DNA from: an uncultured Collinsella sp.
Lineage (GTDB): Bacteria > Actinomycetota > Coriobacteriia > Coriobacteriales > Coriobacteriaceae
Direction: 5' to 3'
Assembly (NCBI GenBank): GCA_900768265.1
Contig: CAAGCF010000036.1
Location: forward strand, 1 to 64,000
Length of the DNA: 64,000 nucleotides
In this document: positions 26,010 to 34,731 of the stretch, piece by piece
How positions within the stretch are numbered: the first letter of the stretch is position 1
Layout: the number at the start of each line of letters is the position of its first letter
The notes under the pieces: generated by a model
Told to the model about the DNA's origin: nothing
What the model saw: the letters and a program-made list of their open reading frames with translations, nothing else
Database searches by the model: none
Program-made: the position numbers and the translations under genes

Positions 26010-26879
26010 CTACCCCGCCAGGTAGGTCTCCAGCGCGGACAACGTCGCCTCCGCATCGTGGCGGCCGATCTGGTAGATGCGCTCGAGCTCATCGGGCTCG
26101 CGGCACAGCGACGGCACCTTCACCGATTCGCTCGGCCGCACCACAAAGATCTCGCCGGCAGCCTCGCGACGTGCCAGGTCATCGAGCGTAGCATTGTAGA
26201 CCTCATGCCGATGCTCAAGCGCTGCGACAAACTCCGGGTAGTGACGGAACACACGACGCAGCATGGGCATCACGCTGTTGGGCTGCTTTACAAAGCCCGC
26301 CGGCTGCGTCAGCACCACCACGTTGCGGTCATATCCCTGCGCAAACAGCCAAGCACTGGGAATGGAATCGGCCACGCCGCCATCCAGATATTTATGCCCG
26401 TCAATAGCGACAGGACGCGTTGCCACGGGAATAGCAGACGACGCCCGGATCCACTCGATATCGCGCTCGTCACCATACGGCAAATCGTGATAGACCGCCT
26501 CGCCCGTCTCGATATCGGTACACACGCACGTAAACCGCATGGGGCAGGCGCGATATGTCTCCAGGTCGATGGGATCGCGCTCGACGGGCACCTCGTGATA
26601 GGCAAAATCGGCATTGAACATGTCCCCTGTTCGCAACCAGCTCGTTACACTCGCATAGCGCTTATCGGCACAATAGGCTTTGTTGTAGCGAATGGCGCGG
26701 CCGATCTGCCGCGATTTAAAGTTGTAGCCAAACGCCGCGCCCGCCGAAACGCCCACCATATGGTCGCAGGTCAAACCGTGTTCCATCCAAACGTCGAGCA
26801 CGCCCGCCGTATACATACCGCGGTAGCCGCCTCCCTCGAGCGCAAGCCCCACCGTGCGCGTCGTATCTGGCTGCGTCAT
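26010..26879 (-). CDS. Patatin-like phospholipase
   Basis: 289 residues. The oxyanion loop LEGGGYRGMY, nucleophile elbow GVSAG (Ser of GxSxG) and catalytic DGG (LDGGVADS) of the patatin Ser-Asp dyad are all present. It is the RssA/YjjU-like cytoplasmic branch without signal peptide. It likely hydrolyses acyl chains from lipids; the substrate is unknown. It is transcribed alone, convergent with the thiamine operon. Confidence 0.88.
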   Translation of the reverse strand: MTQPDTTRTVGLALEGGGYRGMYTAGVLDVWMEHGLTCDHMVGVSAGAAFGYNFKSRQIGRAIRYNKAYCADKRYASVTSWLRTGDMFNADFAYHEVPVERDPIDLETYRACPMRFTCVCTDIETGEAVYHDLPYGDERDIEWIRASSAIPVATRPVAIDGHKYLDGGVADSIPSAWLFAQGYDRNVVVLTQPAGFVKQPNSVMPMLRRVFRHYPEFVAALEHRHEVYNATLDDLARREAAGEIFVVRPSESVKVPSLCREPDELERIYQIGRHDAEATLSALETYLAG

Positions 26880-27203
26880 GCGATCATCCCCGTTTCTGCA
26901 TTTTTAAACGGGACAAGTATACCCGTCAACATATATCGTCTCAGTCGCATTTTCATCGAACATCGCATCGTCGTGTTACCGCTTGGCAAATAATTGTCAC
27001 CCATAGTATGGGCACCCCTATATAATTTTGTACTGTTGTTTATACTACTCAGCAGTTATCAACAGCGAACATTAGCCGGCAAAGTAACCCAACAACGCAG
27101 CAAGGCGGAGGCCTGGATACACGCAATACGCTGAGCAACGACGCGTGTACACAACGAGCTCGCCCGACGCAATCCGCCCCGACCTCAGAAAGCCGCTTAG
27201 AAC
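26880..27203. promoter_or_regulatory. Long leader/promoter region before the GGDEF-EAL gene
   Basis: This 324-base gap lies between divergent genes. A TATAAT box is at 27021-27026, preceded by the small palindrome CCCATAGTATGGG (27000-27012). No -35 box sits at normal spacing, so an activator may be needed. The leader of about 170 bases contains CGGCAAAG and GGCGGAGGCCTGG; this faintly recalls a c-di-GMP riboswitch but lacks its GAAA loop. Confidence 0.4.
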
Positions 27204-29921
27204 ATGGATACTGTCAGCAATTACACCGAAACGCTCGAAAAGACCATCCGTGACCTTCTCGAGCGTCAGGATGATCTGATTAGGACCGCCTTTACCGACC
27301 AGCTTACCGGACTTGGCAACCGCGGCGGCTTTGCCCGTTCCCTCGAGGAGCTCTGGGAGCAGGACATCCCCGTTACCATGGCGTTCATCGATATCGACAA
27401 TCTCAAGCACTGCAACGACGTCTTTGGGCATGACGAGGGCAACCGCTACATCTTGCAGGTAAGCCTTTATCTCAAACTGTATATGAAAGTGGACGAGGCG
27501 GCGTTTCGCATAGGCGGCGACGAGTTTGCCATCCTATCTACGATTGCGACCGAGGACGACCTCGCCGAACGTCTGGAACACTGCCGAACGGTCCTGCTCA
27601 AGAACAACGATTCCGAGATGCCTCATTCGTTTAGCTACGGAGTGGCACACGCCGACCCCGCCCTGGGCGAAGCCTCCAATCGCATGACACTCGATGCCGA
27701 CCATCGCATGTACGACTACAAGCTGCGCCATGCCATGCACCTTGATCGACGCAATATCGTGCAAGTCCACGCCGACGACTTCGAAATAAGCGACCGCGTT
27801 TTCGATGCCTTTTCGATGCTCAACGAAGGCCGTTATTGCTTTATCGAGAACTTGGACAAGCATCGCACCCTTTGGTCACAAGGCGCCTTGCGCGATCTCG
27901 GTCTTCCTTCCGAGCATATCGACAACTGCCACGATTACTGGAAAACGCGTGTCCATCCCGATGACCTTGAGGCCTATACCAGCGATATCGACCAAATCTA
28001 CAACGGCTCCAAACACCGCCGCGTCATGCAGTACCGTATGCGCAATGCCGCGGGCGACTACGTCCTTTGCCGCGCTCGCGGGTTTCGTATCGACGGCGAC
28101 GGAAATACCCCCTCGCTCTATGTCGGCGAGCTCGTCAACCACTCGCTTGCCGAAACCGTCGACGCCGCTACGGGCCTCGGAACGCAGCGTATGCTGATCA
28201 ACGCTATCGATGCTTGCCGTCGCGACCGTTGCGAGACGGGGCTTATAGCGGTCCGCGTTCGCGGCACGGCAAAGCTCAACGAGCTCTATGGGGCCGAGGC
28301 TGTCGACAACATGCTCGCCGAATACGCAGGCCGCATGTTGTCGATCACCCGCGGCAAGAGTCGCGTCTTCCGCTCACGAAACGCCCAGTTCGTCGTGCTT
28401 AGCAACGAGTTGGGCCACGAGGCATTCGAGCAACTGACCCATCATCTTAAAGAAGCCGTTTTCGCTCCTGTTCAAATCGCGGGCGATACCATTACCCCCG
28501 TCTGCCTCGTCGTTCCGGCCTTTTACGAGCGCTTAATCAATCAAGCGACCGCCGTTTTAGGCGAGCTCGACCGTCGTCTTCGTGCGGCCGGCGGGCTTGT
28601 TCCCAACGACAGCCTCCCCATACCTGAGATTGAGCGCAAAAGCGCCGTCGCCGAACGCATCGATACGCTCACGGGCCTCTATCGACCCAGCGAGTTTATG
28701 CGGCGTGCCAACGCATTTCTGAGGACAGGGCACGACGGCGCTTGGTGTATCGCCACCGTCGACATGGGACACATGCGGCTGTTCAACGAATGGCACGGAC
28801 AGGCCGAGGGCGACCGCATGCTCGCCGATGTGGGCACGGTCCTCAAGGACATCGAGAATGCCGACATGGGCGTCGCAGGGTACTGGGGCCAAGATGACTT
28901 TTGCGTACTCATCCCCTTTGAGCACGACACCGTCCATAAAATCTATAACCGCGTTCGCGAGGCCGTGGCCAAGCATGATAACGGCGTAGGTTTCTGGCCG
29001 TCCATGGGTGTCTACCCCATCGACTCCAACGAGGAAATCACCATCGATGCACAGGCCAAGGCCATGTTTACCAATCGGCGCGCGAAAAACGACTTTAAGG
29101 ATCGCATTGCCGTCTTTCGCCCCGAGGAATACAAACGCGAGGTTGCGTTTCACCGCACCCTCACCGAGTTCCAGTATGCGCTCTCAAACGACCGCATCAC
29201 CTACTACCTGCAGCCACTGGTTGATATGGAAACCGGCGAGATCATTGGCGCCGAGGCGCTCACACGCTGGATCGACAAAGATGGATCGTTAATTCCGCCC
29301 GCGTCCTTTATCCCGGCGCTCGAGGAAAGCGGCTTTGTGGTGACGCTCGACAAGTACATTTGGCAGGGTGTCGCCTCGTGGCTGCGCAAGCGCATCGACC
29401 AGGGGCTTCGCGTAATTCCGATTTCTCTTAACGTGTCGCGTGTCGACATCCTCGCCTGCGATGTCGCCAAACACATGAGCGCACTGGCTGCTCAGTACAA
29501 CCTGCCGCCCGAGCTCATGCGTATCGAGATCACCGAAACCGCCTATACCGGAGAATCTGAGGCGGTGGACAAGCTGACGGCAGACCTGCATAATCAGGGC
29601 TTTTCGACCTATATGGACGACTTTGGCACCGGCCAGTCCACGCTCGCAATGCTCAAGAACGTCAACGTCGATGTTATCAAGCTCGACCGCACCTTTTTGC
29701 CTGATGGGAAAACCGACAACCGGAGCTCCCAGATCGTGTCGTCTATGCTCGAGATGGCGCAATCGTTGCACCTGCCCGTTGTGGTCGAAGGCATCGAGAC
29801 AAATGAGCAGGCACAGCTGCTGCGCCAGATGGGCGCCCGCTACGCTCAGGGCTTCCTCTACCACTGCCCCATGCCGGCGAAGGATTTTGAAGCATTGTTC
29901 GATGGTGGCAATAACAACTGA
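27204..29921 (+). CDS. GGDEF-PAS-GGDEF-GGDEF-EAL cyclic di-GMP signalling protein
   Basis: 905 residues with no membrane segment. Order: a GGDEF domain with intact RIGGDEF (GGDEF at 104-108) and DIDNLKHCND; a PAS domain (about 195-320); a degenerate GGDEF-like domain with RSRNAQF; another with GQDDF; and an EAL domain from about 650. The EAL part keeps GAEALTRW (about 683), SLNVSR, EITET, DDFGTG, IKLDR, VVEGIE and the final QGFLY, so phosphodiesterase activity is likely. The first GGDEF could make c-di-GMP. The start has only a weak ribosome site. A shorter paralogue follows at 30049. Confidence 0.85.
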   Translation: MDTVSNYTETLEKTIRDLLERQDDLIRTAFTDQLTGLGNRGGFARSLEELWEQDIPVTMAFIDIDNLKHCNDVFGHDEGNRYILQVSLYLKLYMKVDEAAFRIGGDEFAILSTIATEDDLAERLEHCRTVLLKNNDSEMPHSFSYGVAHADPALGEASNRMTLDADHRMYDYKLRHAMHLDRRNIVQVHADDFEISDRVFDAFSMLNEGRYCFIENLDKHRTLWSQGALRDLGLPSEHIDNCHDYWKTRVHPDDLEAYTSDIDQIYNGSKHRRVMQYRMRNAAGDYVLCRARGFRIDGDGNTPSLYVGELVNHSLAETVDAATGLGTQRMLINAIDACRRDRCETGLIAVRVRGTAKLNELYGAEAVDNMLAEYAGRMLSITRGKSRVFRSRNAQFVVLSNELGHEAFEQLTHHLKEAVFAPVQIAGDTITPVCLVVPAFYERLINQATAVLGELDRRLRAAGGLVPNDSLPIPEIERKSAVAERIDTLTGLYRPSEFMRRANAFLRTGHDGAWCIATVDMGHMRLFNEWHGQAEGDRMLADVGTVLKDIENADMGVAGYWGQDDFCVLIPFEHDTVHKIYNRVREAVAKHDNGVGFWPSMGVYPIDSNEEITIDAQAKAMFTNRRAKNDFKDRIAVFRPEEYKREVAFHRTLTEFQYALSNDRITYYLQPLVDMETGEIIGAEALTRWIDKDGSLIPPASFIPALEESGFVVTLDKYIWQGVASWLRKRIDQGLRVIPISLNVSRVDILACDVAKHMSALAAQYNLPPELMRIEITETAYTGESEAVDKLTADLHNQGFSTYMDDFGTGQSTLAMLKNVNVDVIKLDRTFLPDGKTDNRSSQIVSSMLEMAQSLHLPVVVEGIETNEQAQLLRQMGARYAQGFLYHCPMPAKDFEALFDGGNNN

Positions 29922-29978
29922 TACGATCGCGCGCAAAACACCACCGTCTAGGGGAGCATTTGTCCCCATTGGCTAACT

Positions 29979-30011
29979 CATATCCCCAATTCAAACCGAA
30001 TTGGGGATATG
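29979..30011. terminator. Palindromic hairpin between the two GGDEF genes
   Basis: CATATCCCCAATTC pairs perfectly with GAATTGGGGATATG around five bases. It lies before the ribosome site of the second gene. It could end the first transcript, be a leader hairpin or be an operator; no clean T-tract follows. Confidence 0.5.
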
Positions 30012-30048
30012 ATACGGAGCATCCTGTCACCCAAGGAGGTTATCCATC

Positions 30049-31578
30049 ATGAACGAGTCGTATCGCATGGGCGAGCAGTCAATCATTGCCCATCTTCAGC
30101 GGCTTGCGAACGGGGCCTCAACCGCCGAGCTCGACGTTGACGCGCTGCCCACGGAGTTGCGCGCCGTCGGCGAGCAACTGCAGAAAACGCTCGCCGTTTT
30201 GCAACAAGAACGCCAGTTGCTCGAACGTAGCGCCTATATCGATTCGCTCACCAATCTTGGCAACCGCGGTGGACTCGACCGCCATGTCAATCAGCTCTGG
30301 CGCAAAGGCGTCCCCTTCACCTGCGCCTATATTGACATCGATCACCTCAAGCACTGCAACGATAAGTTTGGCCACGCCGAGGGCAACCGCTATATTCTGG
30401 GCATCTGTCATGCGCTCACCGAGACCATGGAGCACGATGACCTGCTGTTCCGTATCGGTGGAGACGAATTTGTACTCGTGTCCCCCACGACAGGCGAAGC
30501 CGAGCTCGAGCAGCGCTTGGAGCGGACACGCACCGATCTTGTCGAGGCAACATCGGACGGCAAGGCGCCCATGATCGCCAGTTTTAGTTTTGGTTGCTCG
30601 CACGTCGACCCGCTTGCAGGCGATTCGCGTCGCCAGATGACAATGGATGCCGATCGCAAAATGTATCGCTACAAGCTCATGCACCGCGTGCAGCAACCGA
30701 AAGAAGACAACGCGCCGATGCGGCCGATTGCCGATCAACTTCCTTGCAACGACCGCGTGTTCCAGGCGATCTCCATGAGCTCCGAGACACGCTATCCGTT
30801 TATCCTTAACCTCGATACGGGAGAATCGCAATGGTCGGTCAACGCCGTGCGCGATTTTGATCTGCCTTCCCAGCACCCTTTCAACTCGGTCGACATGTGG
30901 CTTGCCCGCGTTCATCCCGAGGACTGCGACAACGTACGCGCCGAGCTCGACATGGTGATAAACGGCACGTGGCACTTCCACTACATGCAGTATCGCGTAA
31001 TGGACGCCACTGGAAAATACGTGCTTTGCGACTGCACGGGCTACCGCTTGGACGGCACCGATACCGAGCCCAACATGTATGTGGGCACTATCATCAACCG
31101 AAGCCTAGCAGATACGACCGACTCGGTAACGGGTCTGGGCGATGTCCACGCCCTGGTCAACGCTATTGGAGAGATGCGCCGCGTGCCGCGCGAAGCTGGC
31201 TTTATTGCCATTAAGGTCGACGATATCGCCGAGGTCAATGCCCGCTTTGGATTCGACGCAGGCGACCGCGTGCTCGCCGAAAGCGCCGCCTGCCTCATGG
31301 ATTGTTCGCGCGGCAAGGGCCGCCTGTTCCGATCAACAGGACCGACATTCGTGGCGCTTTTCGACGACCTTGATCCCGAAGAGACCAACGCGATTGCAGA
31401 GGAAATCGAGCGGTTCCTGGGTTCGCCTGTGCTCATCGGATCGCTTGAATACCAACCGCCCATTCGCGTGGCTACGCTTCATCTGGACGCCGTCGACCGA
31501 CAGCCCGTTTCCATTCTGAATGAACTCAAAGCACTGCTTAAAGAGGCGCCGCAAGTACCGGGCACCAAGCTGGACTAG
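30049..31578 (+). CDS. GGDEF-PAS-GGDEF-like signalling protein
   Basis: 509 residues. The N-terminal region is a coiled-coil-like helix. The GGDEF domain has intact RIGGDEF (GGDEF about 137-141) and DIDHLKHCND. A PAS domain follows (about 225-345) and then a degenerate GGDEF-like domain. It aligns with the first half of the preceding 905-residue protein but has no EAL domain, so it could be a diguanylate cyclase. AAGGAGGTTATCC upstream is nearly a perfect match to the 16S end. No c-di-GMP effector gene is obvious nearby. Confidence 0.85.
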   Translation: MNESYRMGEQSIIAHLQRLANGASTAELDVDALPTELRAVGEQLQKTLAVLQQERQLLERSAYIDSLTNLGNRGGLDRHVNQLWRKGVPFTCAYIDIDHLKHCNDKFGHAEGNRYILGICHALTETMEHDDLLFRIGGDEFVLVSPTTGEAELEQRLERTRTDLVEATSDGKAPMIASFSFGCSHVDPLAGDSRRQMTMDADRKMYRYKLMHRVQQPKEDNAPMRPIADQLPCNDRVFQAISMSSETRYPFILNLDTGESQWSVNAVRDFDLPSQHPFNSVDMWLARVHPEDCDNVRAELDMVINGTWHFHYMQYRVMDATGKYVLCDCTGYRLDGTDTEPNMYVGTIINRSLADTTDSVTGLGDVHALVNAIGEMRRVPREAGFIAIKVDDIAEVNARFGFDAGDRVLAESAACLMDCSRGKGRLFRSTGPTFVALFDDLDPEETNAIAEEIERFLGSPVLIGSLEYQPPIRVATLHLDAVDRQPVSILNELKALLKEAPQVPGTKLD

Positions 31579-31584
31579 CACCAC

Positions 31585-31625
31585 GGGGCGCGATGTGAAA
31601 CACAAACCGTTTCGCATCGCGCCCC
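31585..31625 (+). terminator. Hairpin after the second GGDEF gene
   Basis: GGGGCGCGATGTGAAAC and GTTTCGCATCGCGCCCC pair over 17 bases with one T-G wobble. There is no T-tract, but it is six bases after the stop and is a probable terminator. Confidence 0.6.
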
Positions 31626-31689
31626 ACGCCATCTTCCCTCTCGTGCGATAATCCTCCGCAGAAGTCACCAACAGCAGAGGGAGTTTGTG

Positions 31690-32313
31690 ATGAAGGTTCT
31701 TTTGGTCAACGGCAGCCCCAAGGCAAACGGCAATACCGCCCGCGCACTCGCCGAGGTCGCCGAGCAACTCAACGCCGAGGACATCGATACCGAGGTGTTC
31801 CAGCTGGGCGCCAAGCCCATTCGCGACTGCATCGGCTGCGGCCAGTGTGGCAAGCTTGGCGGTCGCTGCACCTTTGACGACGACGTGGTGAACGAGCTGA
31901 TCGCTGCCGCCGAGCAGGCAGATGGCTTTGTCTTTGGCTCACCTGTCTACTATGCGCACCCCAGCGGCCGCATCCTCTCGGCTCTCGACCGCGCCTTCTA
32001 TGCCGGAAGCAAAGCTTTTGCACACAAGCCGGGCGCTGCCGTCGCCGTTGCCCGCCGCGGTGGCACGTCGACCACGTTCGATGTACTCAACAAGTACTTC
32101 ACCATCAACCAGATGCCCGTGGTCGCCTCCACCTACTGGAACAACGTCTTTGGCGCTGCGCCGGGCGAGGCCGATGGAGATGCCGAGGGTCTGGCCACCA
32201 TGCGAAATATCGGCAAAAACATGGCCTGGCTCCTGCGTTGCATCGAGGCAGGACAGGTCGCCGGCATCGAAGCCCCCGAAGCCGATCGCGCCAGGACCAA
32301 CTTCATTCGTTAG
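31690..32313 (+). CDS. NADPH-dependent FMN reductase-like flavoprotein
   Basis: 207 residues from the ATG at 31690 (a GTG one codon earlier is possible; GAGGGAG upstream). It starts with the flavodoxin fold MKVLLVNGSPKANGNT and has CIGCGQC (about 48-54), as in iron-sulfur flavoproteins and related reductases. Later FGSPVYYAHPS binds FMN. It is likely a cytoplasmic quinone, azo or nitro reductase; the substrate is not known. A fold-related ArsC-type gene follows 17 bases later. Confidence 0.82.
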   Translation: MKVLLVNGSPKANGNTARALAEVAEQLNAEDIDTEVFQLGAKPIRDCIGCGQCGKLGGRCTFDDDVVNELIAAAEQADGFVFGSPVYYAHPSGRILSALDRAFYAGSKAFAHKPGAAVAVARRGGTSTTFDVLNKYFTINQMPVVASTYWNNVFGAAPGEADGDAEGLATMRNIGKNMAWLLRCIEAGQVAGIEAPEADRARTNFIR

Positions 32314-32329
32314 AACGGCGGAACATTAT

Positions 32330-32671
32330 ATGAACGTGCAAATTTTTGGCACCAAGAAGTCCTTCGACACCAAGAAGGCCCAGCGCTATTTTAAGGAGCG
32401 CCGCATTAAGGTGCAGTTTATCGACCTTAAGGAAAAGGAGATGAGCAAGGGCGAGCTCACGAGCGTGATGCAGGCGGTCGGCGGCATTGACAAGCTGCTC
32501 AACCCCAAAGCCAAGGACGAGGAGGCGCTCGCGCTCATCCAGCACCTCACCCCTAGCCAGCGCTTCGACAAGTTGCTCGAAAACCAGCAGGTTCTAGTCG
32601 AGCCCATCGTGCGCAACGGCAAAAAGGCCACCGTCGGTTATTGCCCCGATGTATGGGGAGCCTGGGAGTAG
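32330..32671 (+). CDS. ArsC-family (YffB/Spx-like) protein without the catalytic Cys
   Basis: 113 residues with the ArsC fold: N-terminal beta-alpha unit (MNVQIFGTKKSFDTKKAQRY), a LTPSQRFDKL helix and late NGKKATVGY. The N-terminal CxxS/CxxC-type Cys of arsenate reductases is absent; the segment reads GTKKSFDTK, and the only Cys is near the end. It is therefore not a standard thiol reductase. It lies 17 bases after the flavoprotein gene with a weak ribosome site, so the two may be co-transcribed. Confidence 0.75.
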   Translation: MNVQIFGTKKSFDTKKAQRYFKERRIKVQFIDLKEKEMSKGELTSVMQAVGGIDKLLNPKAKDEEALALIQHLTPSQRFDKLLENQQVLVEPIVRNGKKATVGYCPDVWGAWE

Positions 32672-32757
32672 CCTGTGTTATTTGCCGGCGCATGGGTATA
32701 AGAGCAGGCGTTTGGCATAAGATTCAACTGTAAGCCATGTCTAACAAAGGAGGGCAC

Positions 32758-33888
32758 ATGCCCAACAAACCCGTGAAGATCATCATGCTTACCGGATACC
32801 TCGGTGCCGGCAAGACCACGCTGCTCAACCACATCCTCGCTAACGACGGCGGCATCCGCGCCGCCGTGATCGTCAACGATATCGGCGAGATCAATGTGGA
32901 CGCCAGTCTCATCGCCGACGGCGGCCTTTCCGAGACCGACGACCTCATCCCGCTCACCAACGGCTGCATCTGCTGCACGCTTTCGGACGACCTGGCCAAC
33001 CAGCTGCAGGGCATCGCCGATTCGGGCAACTTCGACTACATCATCATCGAGGCATCGGGCATTTGCGAGCCTATCCCCATCGCCTACACCATCTCGAGCT
33101 TCTGCGACGAGGCCAAGGTGGGCGGCGAGCCCAAGCTCGCGCTCGACAACATCGTGGCCGTAGTCGACTGCGCCCGCATGTACGACGAGTTCAACGGCGG
33201 TCGCGACCTGCTGGCCGAGGATATCGACGAGGACGACATCGAAAGCCTGCTCATCCAGCAGATCGAGTTCTGCTCCACGCTGATCCTCAACAAGACCGAT
33301 ACCGTGACGCCTGAGCAGATCGCCGAGCTCAAGGCCATCGTGCGCAGCCTGCAGAAGGACGCCGTGATCGTCGAGGCCCAAAACGGCGAGGTCCCCATGG
33401 AGGAACTGCTCGATACCGACCGCTTCGACTTTATGCGCGCCTACAACTCCGCCGCCTGGATCGAGGCCATGGAGCACCCCGAGGAGCACGACGACCCCGA
33501 GGTGCTCGAGTACGACATCGAGACCTTTGTGTACTCGCGCCGCAAGCCGTTTGACCTGCAGAAGTTCACCGATTTTGTTGAGCAGGAGTGGCCCGACGAG
33601 GTCATTCGCGTCAAGGGTCCGCTGTGGCAGACCGGCGATCCGGACATGTGCTACATGTTTGAGCAGGCCGGCCACCAGATGCGCCTGATGGAGAACGGCT
33701 TGTTCGTTGACTCCGCGCCCGAGGGCGAGAAGCAGAAGATCATCGACGAGAACCCCGAGATCATGCAAATTTGGGACGACGAGACGGGCGACCGCATGAC
33801 GAGCCTGTGCATCATCGGCCGTCACATGGACAAGGATGCGCTCATCGCCTCCCTCGATGCCTGCCTGACTGACTGGCACCGCGCCTAG
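32758..33888 (+). CDS. CobW/COG0523-family metal GTPase
   Basis: 376 residues from the ATG at 32758 with AAAGGAGGG. Walker A GYLGAGKTT (about 13-21), the CxCC metal motif GCICCTL (about 73-79), Walker B IIIEASGICEP and NKTD are present, followed by a CobW C-terminal domain. COG0523 proteins move metals, most often zinc, to client enzymes; others serve cobalamin synthesis. No zinc operator or B12 gene is seen nearby, so the metal is uncertain. A strong terminator follows. Confidence 0.88.
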   Translation: MPNKPVKIIMLTGYLGAGKTTLLNHILANDGGIRAAVIVNDIGEINVDASLIADGGLSETDDLIPLTNGCICCTLSDDLANQLQGIADSGNFDYIIIEASGICEPIPIAYTISSFCDEAKVGGEPKLALDNIVAVVDCARMYDEFNGGRDLLAEDIDEDDIESLLIQQIEFCSTLILNKTDTVTPEQIAELKAIVRSLQKDAVIVEAQNGEVPMEELLDTDRFDFMRAYNSAAWIEAMEHPEEHDDPEVLEYDIETFVYSRRKPFDLQKFTDFVEQEWPDEVIRVKGPLWQTGDPDMCYMFEQAGHQMRLMENGLFVDSAPEGEKQKIIDENPEIMQIWDDETGDRMTSLCIIGRHMDKDALIASLDACLTDWHRA

Positions 33889-33925
33889 GTTATCCAAACG
33901 GGCGTTTTTCGCCCACGTAACCGCC

Positions 33926-33968
33926 AAACCACCACGAAGGTGCCTGTCCCCTTCGTGGTGGTTTTTCG
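33926..33968 (+). terminator. Terminator of the CobW-family gene
   Basis: AAACCACCACGAAGG pairs with CCTTCGTGGTGGTTT, followed by TTCG. The loop side reads GTGCCTGTCCCC; its AAGG...GTCCCCTT layout resembles the REP-like palindromes nearby. Confidence 0.8.
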
Positions 33969-33987
33969 TTCTGAGCCAAGGAGATTC

Positions 33988-34587
33988 ATGTTCAATATCG
34001 TGCTGTATGCACCCGAGATTCCGGCCAATACGGGCAATATCGGCCGTACTTGCGTGGTCACCGGCGCCCATCTGCATCTGGTGGAGCCACTGGGCTTTTC
34101 GCTCGACGACAAGACGGTGCGCCGCGCCGGTCTGGGCTACTGGCAAAACTTGGACGTGACGACCTATGCCGGCTGGGAGGATTTCCTTACGCGCAACGGT
34201 CTCTCCCCCGCCGATGGTCGCCTGCATCTGCTGACCAAAAAGGCACGCCGCACCTACGCTCAGAGTACCTACCGCGATGGCGACTACTTGGTCTTTGGCA
34301 GCGAGAGCTCGGGCATTCCCGAGGAGTTGCTCGCCGCGGCGCCCGAGCGCTGCGAGCGCATCCCGATGCTGCGCGATTGCGACTCACTCGATAACGCCGA
34401 GGCATGGGAAGCCCACGAGGAATCACTCGGGCATATCGAGGACGGCCACGAGGCCATCCTTCAACAGGACATCTGCGGCAACTTCGTCAATCCGGACGAC
34501 TACCGCATCAGCGCACTCAATCTCTCCAACAGCGCCGCCATCGTCCTCTACGAGGCCCTGCGCCAAACAGGCTTTCCGGGAATGTGA
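33988..34587 (+). CDS. trmL: tRNA (cytidine/uridine-2'-O)-methyltransferase, TrmL type
   Basis: 199 residues from the ATG at 33988 with AAGGAG. SPOUT fold: MFNIVLYAPEIPANTGNIGRT, VFGSESSGIPEELL and the late NLSNSAAIVLYEALRQTGF, which form the knot that binds SAM. TrmL methylates the wobble base of tRNA-Leu. Compared with the usual 155-165 residues, about 35-40 extra residues (near 140-175, including HEESLGHIEDGHE) lie within the knot region. The last Met and the stop TGA are part of the first family-1 palindrome. Confidence 0.85.
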   Translation: MFNIVLYAPEIPANTGNIGRTCVVTGAHLHLVEPLGFSLDDKTVRRAGLGYWQNLDVTTYAGWEDFLTRNGLSPADGRLHLLTKKARRTYAQSTYRDGDYLVFGSESSGIPEELLAAAPERCERIPMLRDCDSLDNAEAWEAHEESLGHIEDGHEAILQQDICGNFVNPDDYRISALNLSNSAAIVLYEALRQTGFPGM

Positions 34588-34614
34588 CAAAGGGATTGTC
34601 CCTTTGTCACATTC
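34580..34614. repeat. Family-1 palindrome, copy a
   Basis: GAATGTGACAAAGGGA and TCCCTTTGTCACATTC pair perfectly around TTG. It overlaps the trmL stop codon (ATG TGA). Other copies are at 35839, 38389 and 39606. Confidence 0.75.
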
Positions 34615-34680
34615 AAGCGCCATGTCGATGACACACACGCCTAATTGATGCTCTAAATAACGGACCATCGCTTTTAATCA

Positions 34681-34710
34681 GAATTAACTAGAATAAAATG
34701 AAGTTAAACG
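34681..34710 (+). promoter_or_regulatory. Ten-bp-phased AT-rich repeats before ATPase 1
   Basis: GAATTAACTA, GAATAAAATG and AAGTTAAACG follow each other at a ten-base period, just before the ribosome site of the ATPase gene. This is loosely repeated. The related ATPase at 38420-39538 has a clearer set of three ten-base repeats in the same place. Confidence 0.4.
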
Positions 34711-34731
34711 GAGGTGTGAAAGGAGAGCCTT

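Noticed and set aside
27060..27115. c-di-GMP (GEMM) riboswitch before the GGDEF-EAL gene
   Set aside because: Words such as GGCAAAG and GGCGGAGGCCTGG are suggestive, but the GAAA tetraloop and ACGCAAAG core are missing.
32300..32325. Remnant of element B (TTCGTTAGAACGGCGGAAC)
   Set aside because: It resembles the second hairpin of element B but has no paired arm and includes the flavoprotein stop codon; chance similarity is likely.
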